From: Pelagophyceae sp. CCMP2097
Taxonomy: Eukaryota; Sar; Pelagophyceae
Length of the DNA stretch: 36,208 bases
Direction of reading: 5' to 3'
Assembly (NCBI GenBank): GCA_026770575.1
Contig: MU657165.1
Span: 273,723-309,930 of the forward strand
Shown: positions 18,385 through 27,379 of the stretch, piece by piece
How positions within the stretch are numbered: position 1 is the first letter of the stretch
How the letters are laid out: each line of letters opens with the position of its first letter
Notes under the pieces: generated by a model
The model's database searches: none
What the model saw: the letters and a program-made list of their open reading frames with translations, nothing else
What the model was told of the DNA's origin: nothing
Position numbers and translations under genes: made by a program

Positions 18385-18472
18385 ACAAAATGTTATAGAA
18401 CAAACTGGCCCGCCGCGGACCCTGCGAAGATCATCGCCGCCGTCGAAGTGCAAATGTAAACAAAATGTTATA
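18326..18472. repeat. 75-bp tandem duplication at the junction of two convergent genes
   Basis: Copy 1 is 18,326-18,400 and copy 2 is 18,401-18,472, apparently identical. The unit contains the last codons, stop codon and start of the 3' UTR of the PhoD-type gene. Copy 2 also supplies the TAA stop of the opposing RluA gene (18,468-18,470). The perfect match suggests a recent event. Confidence 0.9.
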
Positions 18473-19538
18473 CTGCGGGCGCCTTGACAGACGCGTCCGC
18501 TTCATCGGGCGCCACTTCGGGCGGCGGCGGCTTGGGCGTGATGGTGACGCGGACGACGGGGTCTGAGTAGAGGCCCGGCTCAACTTGTCGCATGAGGTCT
18601 AAAAACGCTTGCGGCGGCGCCACCTCGAAACGCACGTCGTCGCCCGTGATGGGATGCCGGAAGCCCAAAATCTGCGCGTGCAGGATGGGCAGCGCGTCCG
18701 GGGCGCCGTCGCCATAGACGGGGTCGTCGAGGATGGGAGCGCCGACGTGGCCCAAGTGGGCGCGGAGTTGGTGCGTGCGACCCGTCTCCAGCCGACACTC
18801 GACGACGGAACTTGAACCGTTTGTGGCGACAGTGCGGAAGTGCGACACGGCGCGCTTGCCCTCTTCCGAGACGACTGTACGTTTTAAATCGTGGTCGCGG
18901 AGCAGCGGCGCGTCGACCCTCAGAAGCGCCTCGGCCGGCGCGCCGGTCGTCACCGCCAAATACACCTTGAGAGCCGGCTCGTGCTCGAACATGATGCATA
19001 AAGCGCGGTGGCCCTTTTTTGTCTTGCTTAAAACGACGCAGCCGGAAGTGCCGCGGTCCAGCCTCTGGACAATCCCCGGTCGGATCGTCGCCTGGCCCTC
19101 GGTCCACGTGTCCGCCAAAGCGTCGTCGCGGTATCTATACAGGAGGCCGTTGACGATGGTGCCAGAGTGCCAGCCCGGCGAAGGGTGCATGACCATCCCG
19201 ACGGCCTTGTTGACCACGACGAGGTCGGCATCTTCGTAGACGATGTCGAGGTCCATCTCTTCGGCCACGGCGACGAGCTTCGGCTTGACCTCCTCTGGCT
19301 CCTCTGGAGGAGCGGCGCCGTCCGTGGGGACTGCGGTGGCCGCGGCGGCGGCGGCGTCCGCGGGGGCGGCGCCGACCGCGGTCTCGAACGACGTCGCGAG
19401 CGCGACGGCCGCGTCGCCCGCCTTGGGCACGGCGGCGAAGTCTGGTGCCGCGGCGCCGAAGCGCGCCGCGCCGAAGCGCCGCGGCGGGAGCCGCCGCCAG
19501 GCGGCCCTCAGGCAGACGCGCGCGCTCAGGCGAGACAT
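18468..19538 (-). CDS. RluA-family pseudouridine synthase, probably mitochondrial
   Basis: A single-exon gene of 356 aa. Residues 1-30 (MSRLSARVCLRAAWRRLPPR) form an Arg-rich presequence typical of import into mitochondria. An Ala/Pro/Glu linker leads into the RluA/RluD catalytic domain: DLDIVYEDADLVVVNK, GMVMHPSPGW, the active-site motif QRLDRGTSG with the catalytic Asp, KVYLAV, CRLETGRTHQLRAHL and the closing FRHPITG. These enzymes isomerise uridine to pseudouridine in rRNA, tRNA or mRNA. An S4 domain is not evident at the N-terminus. The last about 20 residues are Pro-rich and outside the family core. It converges on the PhoD-type gene with 83 bp between stop codons. Confidence 0.9.
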   Translation of the reverse strand: MSRLSARVCLRAAWRRLPPRRFGAARFGAAAPDFAAVPKAGDAAVALATSFETAVGAAPADAAAAAATAVPTDGAAPPEEPEEVKPKLVAVAEEMDLDIVYEDADLVVVNKAVGMVMHPSPGWHSGTIVNGLLYRYRDDALADTWTEGQATIRPGIVQRLDRGTSGCVVLSKTKKGHRALCIMFEHEPALKVYLAVTTGAPAEALLRVDAPLLRDHDLKRTVVSEEGKRAVSHFRTVATNGSSSVVECRLETGRTHQLRAHLGHVGAPILDDPVYGDGAPDALPILHAQILGFRHPITGDDVRFEVAPPQAFLDLMRQVEPGLYSDPVVRVTITPKPPPPEVAPDEADASVKAPAV

Positions 19539-19804
19539 GTGCGCTCCGGAGCAACTGCTCTGGATCCTCGAGCGAATCGCTCAAGATACCTCCGGGTGCG
19601 CAGCGCCGCGGTCCTGTCGTAGGCCGAGGCTTGCAAGCTTGACGGTGAGGCTGCTTGAGGCACGCGCGCTCTTCGCCGGAATGAAATGGAGAGGACACCT
19701 TAACAAACTTTTTTCAAGTTTGTTCTTCTACTAGGAAGATTCCTACGCACTCCACTGAGGCTGCTCAAGCCAAGAGACGGAGCCTTGTTCCTTGGCCAGA
19801 AAGC

Positions 19805-22800
19805 TTACTGCCACTTTGCTCGGCGGTTCGTAAAGACCTTGACGACCCTGGAATGCGCGTCCAGCGCGTCGGTGCGCTTGAGCGGCCTCCGGAGTTGCTT
19901 GGCGGCGCGGTCGCCTTCGCCTGCCAACGCGGCATCGGCGCGGACAAAGTCGCCGGCGACGACTTTCCGGGAGATTAGCGCGAGGAAGAGGTCTTCCACC
20001 GTCGCGTCCGCTCTTAAAACGAGGCAGTCGCCGAGAAGGGATGAATTAGCCGCGCCGCAGAGCGTTTCGAGGTCGCCGATTGGAAAGGCCAGCGTCGGCC
20101 TTGCTCGCTCGACGGCGCGCGAGATGACGTTCAACGTGCCAGTCGTTTCAAACCTTTGAAGATACGTCGAACACTCGGCATAAAACGCGTCCACGTCGCC
20201 GACGACGTCGAACGACGGAGCGCCGTCGACGTATGCGACGCGGCCTTCGTGGCGCGCGCGGACGAGGCCGGCCTCTAAAGCGGCGGAGCACGGCACGAAG
20301 TCGATTCCCGCGAGGGCGTCGGCCGGGTCCGCGGCCATCAAAAGGAGCTTGTCGCAGATGCTTCTCGCTCGAGGACGGTCGCACTTGTTCAAGGCGACGA
20401 CTGTCGGGAACCGCACCTCGAGGAAGCAGGCCACGAGTTTGTGCAGCTCGTCGCGGCGCCAGCTGCCGATTCCCGCCGTCTCCAGGCGCGCGAGCCTGCG
20501 GTAGTGGGTGAATCTGGGCGCTTTGGGGGCCTCCGACGCACGCGAGCGCTTTGCGCGTAAAGTTTGGCGTGGCGTGGTAGCCGTTGAAGAGTTCTAGCAG
20601 GCGGTCCAGTGCAAGGTCGGGAGAGTGCTTGGCGCGCCTCGTCACAGAAGACCACTTCTTGGCTACGTTGCCCGCGATCCACCGGTGCATCTCCTCGCGC
20701 ACCCAGCACACCTCGCGGACGACGCGCGCCACGGCGCCGGCATCGCCGTCCGCGCCGTCTTCGGCTGCGAGGACCTCGCCCGAGTCGTCAGTCTCGGCGG
20801 ATGCGTCTACGACGTGGACGAGCGCGTCCGCGTCTAACAGGTCGTTGAGGAAACGGTTGCCCTTGCCCAGGCCCTGGTACGCCCCGGGCACCAAGCCCGC
20901 CACGTCCTTGAGCAGCACGGGCAGCAGTCGCCGATCACGCGCGTCGCGGCCGAGGCCCACTTCGGCCCAGTCTTGGCGCGGCAGGCCCAACCGTAGTTCG
21001 GGCGTGTCCCAGGCGGCGAACGCGCCCTCGCGGATGTTCGGGTCGATGGTAGTAAAGGGGTACGCCGCCACCTTGGCCGCGAGCACGCCCGTCGCGCGAG
21101 TCACCGCCTGCGATCGTTGTTCGATGCATACGCGCTTCGGTGCGGCGTCGCATCGGGACTCGGACGCTGGTATTTGACGTTGAAGAACGTCGACTTGCCC
21201 ACGGAAGGTTTCCCAACAATCCCAACGACGAGCTCCCACGCGCCGGGCCGGCTCCGCGCCGAAGGCAGCGCGCCGGCGTGCGAGACGGCGTCGCGCGCGA
21301 AGCTGCGGTGCGCCGCAATGTCGCGGGACGAGATGGAAGTGAGCTCTGAGATGAAGTCTGGCGCGGCCGCATCGTCGTCGTCGTCGTCTTGCGCCGGTGG
21401 CGCTGCCCGGTCGCCATGGGGCGCGTCGTTTTCTGGCGCGTCGTTTTCGGGAGCGTCTTCTCGCGCGATGTCGCGCGCGTCGAGGAGTTCATTCGCTGCG
21501 GCGACTGCAAAAAACATGCACGCCTCGCCCGTCGCGACGGCGTCTGCTATCGCAGAATCCGCGGCGCGGCGCAGCGCCGCCGATGCGCGGCCGGGGAACT
21601 CGGCCGCGGACATGTCACCCGAGTCGATTCGGAAGTCGGGTTGTACGCCCGGCGCGGGGTACGCCGCCGGGAACGTCGCCACGAGCCTGCCGGGTTGTCT
21701 CTTCGGGGCGCAAAGAGGCGCAGAGGCACGCACGAGATGGGCCCGGAGAAGTGCGCGTTGGCGTCGGATTTGTCGAGGCGGACGACGCAGCCCACGGGCG
21801 CTCCGTCGCCGTTGGAGAGGGGCGCAAACTCGTCTCCGAAGATGGCCTCGAGAGCCTCAAACTCCTCGGTGCGCGCCGCGAGCGCTTCGGCCGACGGCGC
21901 CGCCGGCGGCGGCGTGGGCGGCGGCGCGGGCCCCGTTGCGGGCAGCACTGCGGGCGGCTGCGGCAGGCCGGCGCGGCCGCCGCCGCGCGCCTCCCGCGGC
22001 GGGCGCGCCTCGGCGCCGCCGCCCGCGGCAGCGCCGCCCGTGGCGCCGTCTTCACAGAGGAAGCTGACGTACCACCGGACGTCGCTCGCGCGGCAGGGCC
22101 TGCGTCGCGCGATGGCGTTCGCAGGGCGCGGACGGCCGCCTCGGCGCTCACATGCAGTGGCCCTTGTCATGGTCGTAGGCCTCGACGCCGTCTATCCCTG
22201 CGAGCAAGTCTAACGAGTCGCATTTCGGCACTGCGCGGTCCGCGGCGCCCGTCGCGAGGAGAACGCGACATACCGCCGAATCGTTTTGTGGCAGCACTTT
22301 CGCCCAAGCGGCGAGGCCCGGAAAGCGCGGCGGGCTCGCGACGATTGCCGCCTCGACGCCGGCGTAGCGACCGCTAACTGCGATGGCGGCGGCGAGGCTT
22401 GCGCCCGCCGAGAAGCCGACGACGTGGCGGAACGGCCCGTGCGCCGCAAACGCCGCGTCGATTGCGGCCACAGCCGCCGACAGAGGTTCGCCGATCCAGG
22501 TCCGCGACTCGCTCGCGCCCGCGCCGCGCGCCAGCTCGAAGGGACCGTCGGAAAAGTGTAGCGTGGCCCCAGCCGCCTCGAGGCGCCGCACCAGCGGGGC
22601 CAGGCGCGCGCGGAAGACCTGCGCATCCGTGTCTCCCTTCGGAGGAATACGACGGGCGCCCGTACCTCGCCAGTCTGCGTCGCCCCGTGCAGGCAGAGCA
22701 CGCGCCACTGCGGCGCGGCACCGGCCGGCGTGTGCACGGGCGCGCTGGCCGGCGCGGGCGCGCGACGCGCACGGCCGCGGGACGGCGGGGCATCGCCGCC

Positions 22801-22917
22801 GCGACCGCCGCCGCCGCGACCACCGCCGTCCCGTGGCCCGGCGGCCTCGCCGCGTCCGCCGGGCGGCTCCGCGGCAGCACCGCGGCCGCCGCGCCGCCGG
22901 CCGCGGCCGCCATCCAT
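19805..22917 (-). CDS. Fusion protein: RGG tail + FSH1-type serine hydrolase + RWD domain + OBG/Ygr210-type GTPase
   Basis: Six exons (22917-22666, 22618-22152, 22099-21734, 21686-21179, 21107-20542, 20495-19805) keep one frame for 949 aa. Residues 1-55 are RGG-rich, as in RNA-binding tails. Residues about 70-260 are an FSH1-like alpha/beta hydrolase: VLCLHGATQTGE, nucleophile GFSAG (Ser154), GAADRAVP (Asp211) and DKGHC (His238). Its last helix (DVRWYVSFLCED) is encoded on the same exon as the next domain. Residues about 311-435 form an RWD domain (EFEALEAIFGDEF, LVATFPAAYP). From about 515 comes a GTPase: G1 GKPSVGKST, G2 YPFTTIDPN, G3 DVAGLVPGA, G4 NKCD, G5 SAALE, and a TGS-like end. The family is the archaeal/eukaryotic YchF/OBG relative typified by yeast Ygr210. 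No ATG separates hydrolase from RWD except one overlapping the hydrolase end. RWD and OBG proteins work at ribosomes, so a translation-linked role is inferred. Confidence 0.8.
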
Positions 22918-22938
22918 GCCGAGCTCCGACTCGGGAGT

Positions 22939-23255
22939 CTAGAGCCAAACGAATCGACGAGGACACTATGTCCGCCGCAAAAGGATGTTTTGTAAAAACA
23001 AAAACGCACCTGCCCGTCGTCGAGCGCGCCCTCCTCCACGAACAATACCACACTCACACCGCCAGAGACGCGCGCGATGCCGCACGGGGCCGATGCCGCG
23101 GGGACCGTGCAGTTTCCGCCGGCGCACTGGCAGGAACCCTTAATAGTTATATTTAGGGTCACGACTCGTGTGCCGAATTCGTGGCTTTTCACAGCGCAAT
23201 CGTGACTGCTTCTCGCACTCGGGTGGCTGCGCGGCGCGGCGCCTGGCGACTGCAT
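22939..23255 (-). other. Candidate 5' exon of the fusion gene (Cys-rich)
   Basis: An open frame from an ATG at 23,255 ends at 23,010 with a strong donor (CAG, then GTGCGT). It is followed 71 nt later by an acceptor (CTCTAG at 22,939). Joined in phase 0 it reads seven more codons straight into the ATG at 22,917. The exon would add about 89 residues, including a Cys-rich patch (SCQCAGGNCTVPAASAPCG). The splice sites, phase and open frame agree. No family is recognised and the true first exon is unknown, so this extension is tentative. Confidence 0.4.
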
Positions 23256-23309
23256 CGTCTTGTGAGAGTGCTGGAATCATGTCGGTCGGCCGGAGCGCGT
23301 CGCTGCGAG

Positions 23310-24448
23310 TTACGCCGCTAAACGTTCGACTTCCGCCGCGGCCGCGGCGTGCCCCTTGGCCGCGGCGCGCTTGTAGTAGCGCAGCGCCTCGTGGAAGTCC
23401 TGCGGAACGCCCAGGCCGTTTGCATGACACCCGCCGAGGTTGAAGAGCGCGTCCGGCTGGCCCTCTGCCGCGGCGAGGCGGTACCACTCGACGGCCTCGT
23501 CGTACGACTGGGCCACGCCCTTGCCGTAGAAGAACATCACGCCGAGATTGCCTCGCGCGTCTGGAAATTCTTGCTCGGCTGCGCGTCTATACCACTGCAC
23601 GGCGGTCTTGTAGTGGACGCCTTCGCCGACTTCATAACTTCTTCCTATTGCAAACTGCGCGGCTGCATGCCCTTGCGCCGCGGCGAGATGGCACAACTGC
23701 ACCGCGCGCTTTGCGTTCTTCTGAAGACCGAATCCGCCAGCATGGTACTTTTGCCCGAGCTGCGCTTGCGCCTCGGCGTTCCCTTTGTCTGCGTGCTTCT
23801 GCAACCGGCGCAGCCACTCGGCAGGCGACTACTTGCACTTCTGCACTCTGCAGAGCGGGCATCGCGTGTCGTACTCCTTGCACTTATCGGAGCACTCCTT
23901 GCAAATCTTCTTGCACTGGCAGCAGCAATCGTTAAAGGTTCTTCTGTCAGATTCGACTGGCAGCAGGTCCAGGCAGATGGCGCACGTGTCGCGCCGGTGC
24001 GGCGATTCATCCTTCACAGCGCCGGCCTTGGCGTCCGCGTTGTTGCCCGTCTGAACAGCCGGTAAGCGAGGCGCCGCTTTGGCACGGTCTGCCAACAAGA
24101 CGCCCTGTAAGTCCGGCGCGTCGTCGTTCGGCGCAATGGCCTCTGCCGTCTTTTCCGTCCGAACAGCCGATAAGCGCGCTGCCGCCGTGGAACCAGCGCG
24201 ACGTCTGCGACGATGGCCGGCTCCTCCTTGATCTTCAGCTTCTCCGACATGAGCGCATCGAGGAGTTGGTCCTGGAAGTCGGCAGCGAGCCGCTTGCACT
24301 GCGCCTTGTGCCCGCGCTCATGCCAGTAGACGAGCTGGCACGCCTTAGAGCAGTAGTGGCGCGACTTGCAATTGGTGCAGTACTTGCCGCCCGGCGCGTC
24401 GCAGACGCAGCAAGGCTTCCGCGCGGAGGCGGACGGCGCGTCGGCCAT
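23310..24448 (-). pseudogene. Broken MYND / RING-like / Sel1-repeat gene
   Basis: The order of domains matches the gene at 10,309: a MYND finger (CCVCDAPGGKYCTNCK, YCSKAC), the KLKIKEEPAIV segment, a RING-like cluster (CAICLDLLPV, CKKICKECSDKC, RCPLCR) and Sel1 repeats (AEAQAQLGQKYHAGG, AVQWYRRAAEQE, AVEWYRLAAAEGQ). Two lesions interrupt it. A frame shift near 24,200 corresponds to a few bases missing relative to the paralogue (DVA to GSTAAAR). An in-frame TAG at 23,829-23,831 lies between the RING-like and Sel1 parts, where the paralogue lacks that codon. The stop lies in an 18-nt GT...AG stretch, far shorter than any intron here. The stretch after each lesion remains well conserved, so inactivation is recent or the product is made in parts. 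Confidence 0.7.
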
Positions 24449-24700
24449 CGAGTGTGCCGGCGGTCTCGTGCTGGTGAGTGAGGTCCTCAAGGTGTGCAGC
24501 TGCACGATTGAAATCGTCCGACGAGGCCTTTCCGGAAAGCCGCCGGCGGGGCGGGCAGCGCCGGCGGCTCGCGAGTGGCCACGCGTGCCAGTCACAGCTA
24601 GTGGCCGGAAACAGCGTGATTGACCACACGGGCGCTATCGAGGTGCGTGGCTCCCCTTAAGGGTGCGGCGTTACAGACGCCTGGACTGTTCTCGTTGCAG

Positions 24701-24898
24701 ATGCACGTCGAGCCGGCGCCGTCGTACACGTCGGCGACGCTCGATGGCACCTGGACCACCGAGGCCACGGCTGGCGCCGCCGCGACGGCCGGCTCCGCGG
24801 CCCGCGCCGCCGCGCCCCTCCGCGACACGTGGCTCGACGGCGCCGCCACTCTCGCCGCCTCGGCCGCGCTCTTCTCGCGCGCGACGCCGGCGGCCAAG
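24701..24898 (+). CDS. Isolated candidate exon, unknown
   Basis: A 66-codon open stretch (MHVEPAPSYTSATLDGTWTT..., Ala/Thr-rich) is preceded by a textbook acceptor (CTGTTCTCGTTGCAG) and followed by a typical donor (AAG, then GTGCGT). Its third codon positions are almost all G or C, as in real genes here. I could not connect it in frame to the glycosyltransferase-like sequence downstream. It may be a remnant of the same decayed gene or part of an unrecognised one. Confidence 0.35.
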
Positions 24899-25129
24899 GT
24901 GCGTCTCCAGATTCTCTTGGGGCCCTAGGCGGTCCGATGCGTGGGCTGGTTGTTGGTGGCCTCCGTGCGAATCTCGATGTGTTCCTAAAGGCGATCGTGG
25001 CTGGTTTCTCGCTCGTTTGCGGCCGTCGGCGGCGGCATTAGCTGCCGTGCGGCCGCTCATCAAGCATCGGGTCGTCCTCACCGTCAGCGGCCACGCGTCG
25101 TTTGAAAAGCATCCCGTTCGATTGTGTTC

Positions 25130-25783
25130 GAATTGTGGCATTCCTTTGATTGTGGTCTATCGAAAAAACACGTCGTCGCGCCCCTCGACTCGGACGGCGA
25201 CAACGAGGTCATCGGAATCGTGCTGTGCTTCACCTCGCACGGCGCCAAGGCGCTCTCGAATTCGACGCGGGCGGGGAAACGAACTTTACGAACTTTACCG
25301 ACGTCCACAAACGCGTCCTCGTCGTGATCAACGACACTTTTATCGAGCAGTACGAACGCCTCGACGACTGCTTCCGGCGCGGCGAGGCTGCGCGCAAGAA
25401 ACGCGGCTGGGGTCCCGCGACGCACTACCTGAGGCTCCGGCCCGACGTCATCTTCGTCAAGCGCGTTTCGCCCACATAAGTTCGTTCCGCGCGGGCTTCG
25501 TCTCGGGCCGGGCGCGCGCGGTCACGTACCCCAAACCCACGCGGATCGACCGCGCCAAGCTGTCTGCGTTTTGGCTCAAGTGCGCGAAGAGGGCCACGCC
25601 TGCGGTGAGAGCCGCCGTCGCGGGCGCGAATTTGCCGTTCTGCGCCTCGACGAAATCTTCAACGTCGTGCCGGCACTCTTCGCAAAGGCCTACTTCCAAC
25701 TCGAGCCCGGCTACCCGGGCGACCCGGAACCCGGCGCGTCACTTTGGTCCGACTCGCCTTTGCGACGCCTCCGAGACTCATGA
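25130..25783 (+). pseudogene. Degenerate glycosyltransferase-like gene
   Basis: Coding-like segments lie in three different frames without usable introns between them. First comes VVAPLDSDGDNEVIGIVLCF. The middle part contains TDVHKRVLVVINDTFIEQYE, LDDCFRRGEAARKK and YLRLRPDVIFVK. It is followed by SSFRAGFVSGRARAVTYPK and finally FAVLRLDEIFNVVPALFAKA. The RLRPDV motif with an upstream helix and a downstream FAV-V-PALFA-AYF element is typical of a family of algal glycosyltransferase-like proteins. Frame changes near 25,245, 25,455 and 25,570 would each need an indel, so a decayed gene is more likely than a live one. Substrate is unknown. Confidence 0.5.
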
Positions 25784-25968
25784 GCTCATGTGAGCTCAAG
25801 ACCCGACAGAACGTGACAGAACTTCAAGTTACAAGAAGTAGATCTCTAATAGTAAACGCGCTTTTCGAGCGCAGCGAGCCGAAATCGCTGAATAATTTTT
25901 AGGCCGCTCGTGTAAAAAGCCTTACCGGACTTAGCTCCGGTTAACGGATCGAACTCCGTTTTTGCTCT

Positions 25969-26422
25969 CACTGTCGAATTAGATTATCACCGGAAATCTA
26001 TTAACTATTTTTGGCTCGTGAAGGCGGTTGGCGCTGCGCCGGCCACTCCCGCGAGACGCCCTGGGCGCGCTTGTTTGGCTTTTTCGTCAACTGTCTTATT
26101 TTGGCGAGACTCTGCGAAAGCTTCTTAATTAGTAGTTAATCAAGTCTAAACCTTAGGGCCCAAATCAAAAGTCGATGAAGGCGCCAATGAGTTCCCGGCC
26201 AATTGAGACAGACGTTAGGGGCACTGTGCCCGAACGTTATGTCCAAATTGGCCGGCAATTCCTTGCCTCCAAAGTAGGCTACTAAAATTTCGCGGTTTGA
26301 GACGTTGCTTCTTCGCGCGCTGGTCTCCGAGGCGCCAACTTATACGACTGGAGGGGGCGGCAAGAGCGCACGCGCTAAAAGAAGTTATCTTCGGCGATTT
26401 CTGTTGTGCAAATTCGACATTG
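25969..26422 (+). mobile_element. CACTA-like non-autonomous element, left copy (454 bp)
   Basis: It begins CACTGTCGAATT and ends with the complement AATTCGACATTG, one base off perfect. It is flanked by the 3-bp direct repeat TCT (25,966-25,968 and 26,423-26,425). CACTG/CACTA ends plus 3-bp duplications are the hallmark of the CACTA (EnSpm) superfamily. There is no transposase, so it depends on a partner element. An internal palindrome of about 65 bp lies near 26,194-26,258 (centre GGGCACTGTGCCC). The second copy at 35,199 is about 97% alike by eye and inverted. Confidence 0.85.
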
Positions 26423-26425
26423 TCT

Positions 26426-26930
26426 CTAACTCCGAACTTGGAGGCACCGCCCAGCCGCGCACCGACGTCCCCTGGGGTCAGGAGTGTCGCGACGGACGCG
26501 CCACGACGCCTATACCCCGGAACCGCGAGCCTCCTTTCCCCTGGAGGCGCGCGGGCTGTTTTCGGTGTGTCCGAAAATGGTCTCGCCTGAAGCGCTCTAA
26601 CTTCGCGATGCGGTCAGTGGCATCCGATAAGAAGCCGGTTCCGCGGCCGGGACGTACCGCGCGTGCGCGCACCGCCGCCAGACCTCGCCTGCCGGCTTAG
26701 GGAAGGCCGTCGGGCCTAGGCTCGGCAGCCCCACTTTTGCGCGTTCGTTTGGGCGAAACTTGGCTCGCTGCGCTCGATAATCGCGCCTCGGGAGGTTCAT
26801 ATCAAATCTTTAAGTACTGCATGTTCCAAAGTCAAAATTTAATTGCTAAAATTTAAAACGACATTCCGTTAAACTTTGGGCGCGAGTTTCTCAGCGCGGA
26901 CCCCGCCCGCGGAGCTGAAGTTGACGGATC
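26426..26930. other. AT-richer intergenic stretch, nothing recognised
   Basis: Open frames here are short and lack the third-position GC bias of real genes in the window. The end near 26,800-26,880 is AT-rich (AATTTAATTGCTAAAATTT). I see no TIR, tRNA or conserved protein. Confidence 0.4.
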
Positions 26931-27287
26931 GTGAAAGCTCGCGTCGAGACGCGTCGACTCCATCAAACAGTTTGTCTCAATTCGAGAATCGTAATTTTGA
27001 AAATCGGGCTTAGGAATCCTAGATCTAGGAATTCCTACCAAAAAGCCTTCTTGGAAATGTTCGGCGCCGCCAGCCACGCCGACGTCTACCGCAGGGTGTG
27101 CCATCCCGATCTCAAAGGGAATCGGACTTATGGGCATGGTCATTTACACGACCGAGGCTTCAGCAGCGAGGAACGAATGACCTGGCGACTCATGATGCGA
27201 CTCGTCCCCTACGCCATCGAGCCCTTCTGGCTCTCCCTCTTCGAGTCCACGCTCCCCCACCTCCAAGACGAGCCGTGCAAAGGGTGA
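26931..27287 (+). CDS. Possible small protein or gene remnant, unknown
   Basis: I do not recognise this 118-codon frame. The part from about 27,040 onward looks coding: SYQKAFLEMFGAASHADVY, then ERMTWRLMMRLVPYAIEPFW and LSLFESTLPHLQD. It uses codons less GC-biased than its neighbours (many AAA, CAT, CGA, GAA), which could mean transfer or transposon origin. The upstream part covers a palindromic patch (27,011-27,040, CCTAGATCTAGG centre) and is unlikely to be translated. It may be the last exon of a lost gene. Confidence 0.3.
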   Translation: MKARVETRRLHQTVCLNSRIVILKIGLRNPRSRNSYQKAFLEMFGAASHADVYRRVCHPDLKGNRTYGHGHLHDRGFSSEERMTWRLMMRLVPYAIEPFWLSLFESTLPHLQDEPCKG

Positions 27288-27379
27288 CTTAAGGAAGAAC
27301 GGAATCGAATGTGGAAACGCGCACCAACCGAGCCGGCGGCCCCGGGGATCAGTCGGACACGCACTGGTTACTAGTCGCC

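Noticed and set aside
22148..22170. Separate genes for the hydrolase (stop at 22,148) and the RWD-GTPase (ATG at 22,170)
   Set aside because: The hydrolase stop is part of a strong GTGAGC donor. A 52-nt intron removes it and joins DKGHCM to PCRASDVRWYVSFL, which completes the hydrolase's last helix. The only ATG for a separate RWD protein overlaps the hydrolase end. Kept as an alternative in the finding.
23815..23850. An 18-nt mini-intron removing the TAG in the second MYND gene
   Set aside because: The shortest other intron in the window is about 41 nt. The paralogue aligns through this stretch as coding, so a nonsense codon is simpler.
24598..24897. Minus-strand frame with YDGAGSTCICNENSPGVCNA
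   Set aside because: It looks protein-like in one patch, but the plus strand there has a strong acceptor, a donor and much better codon bias. Probably a shadow.
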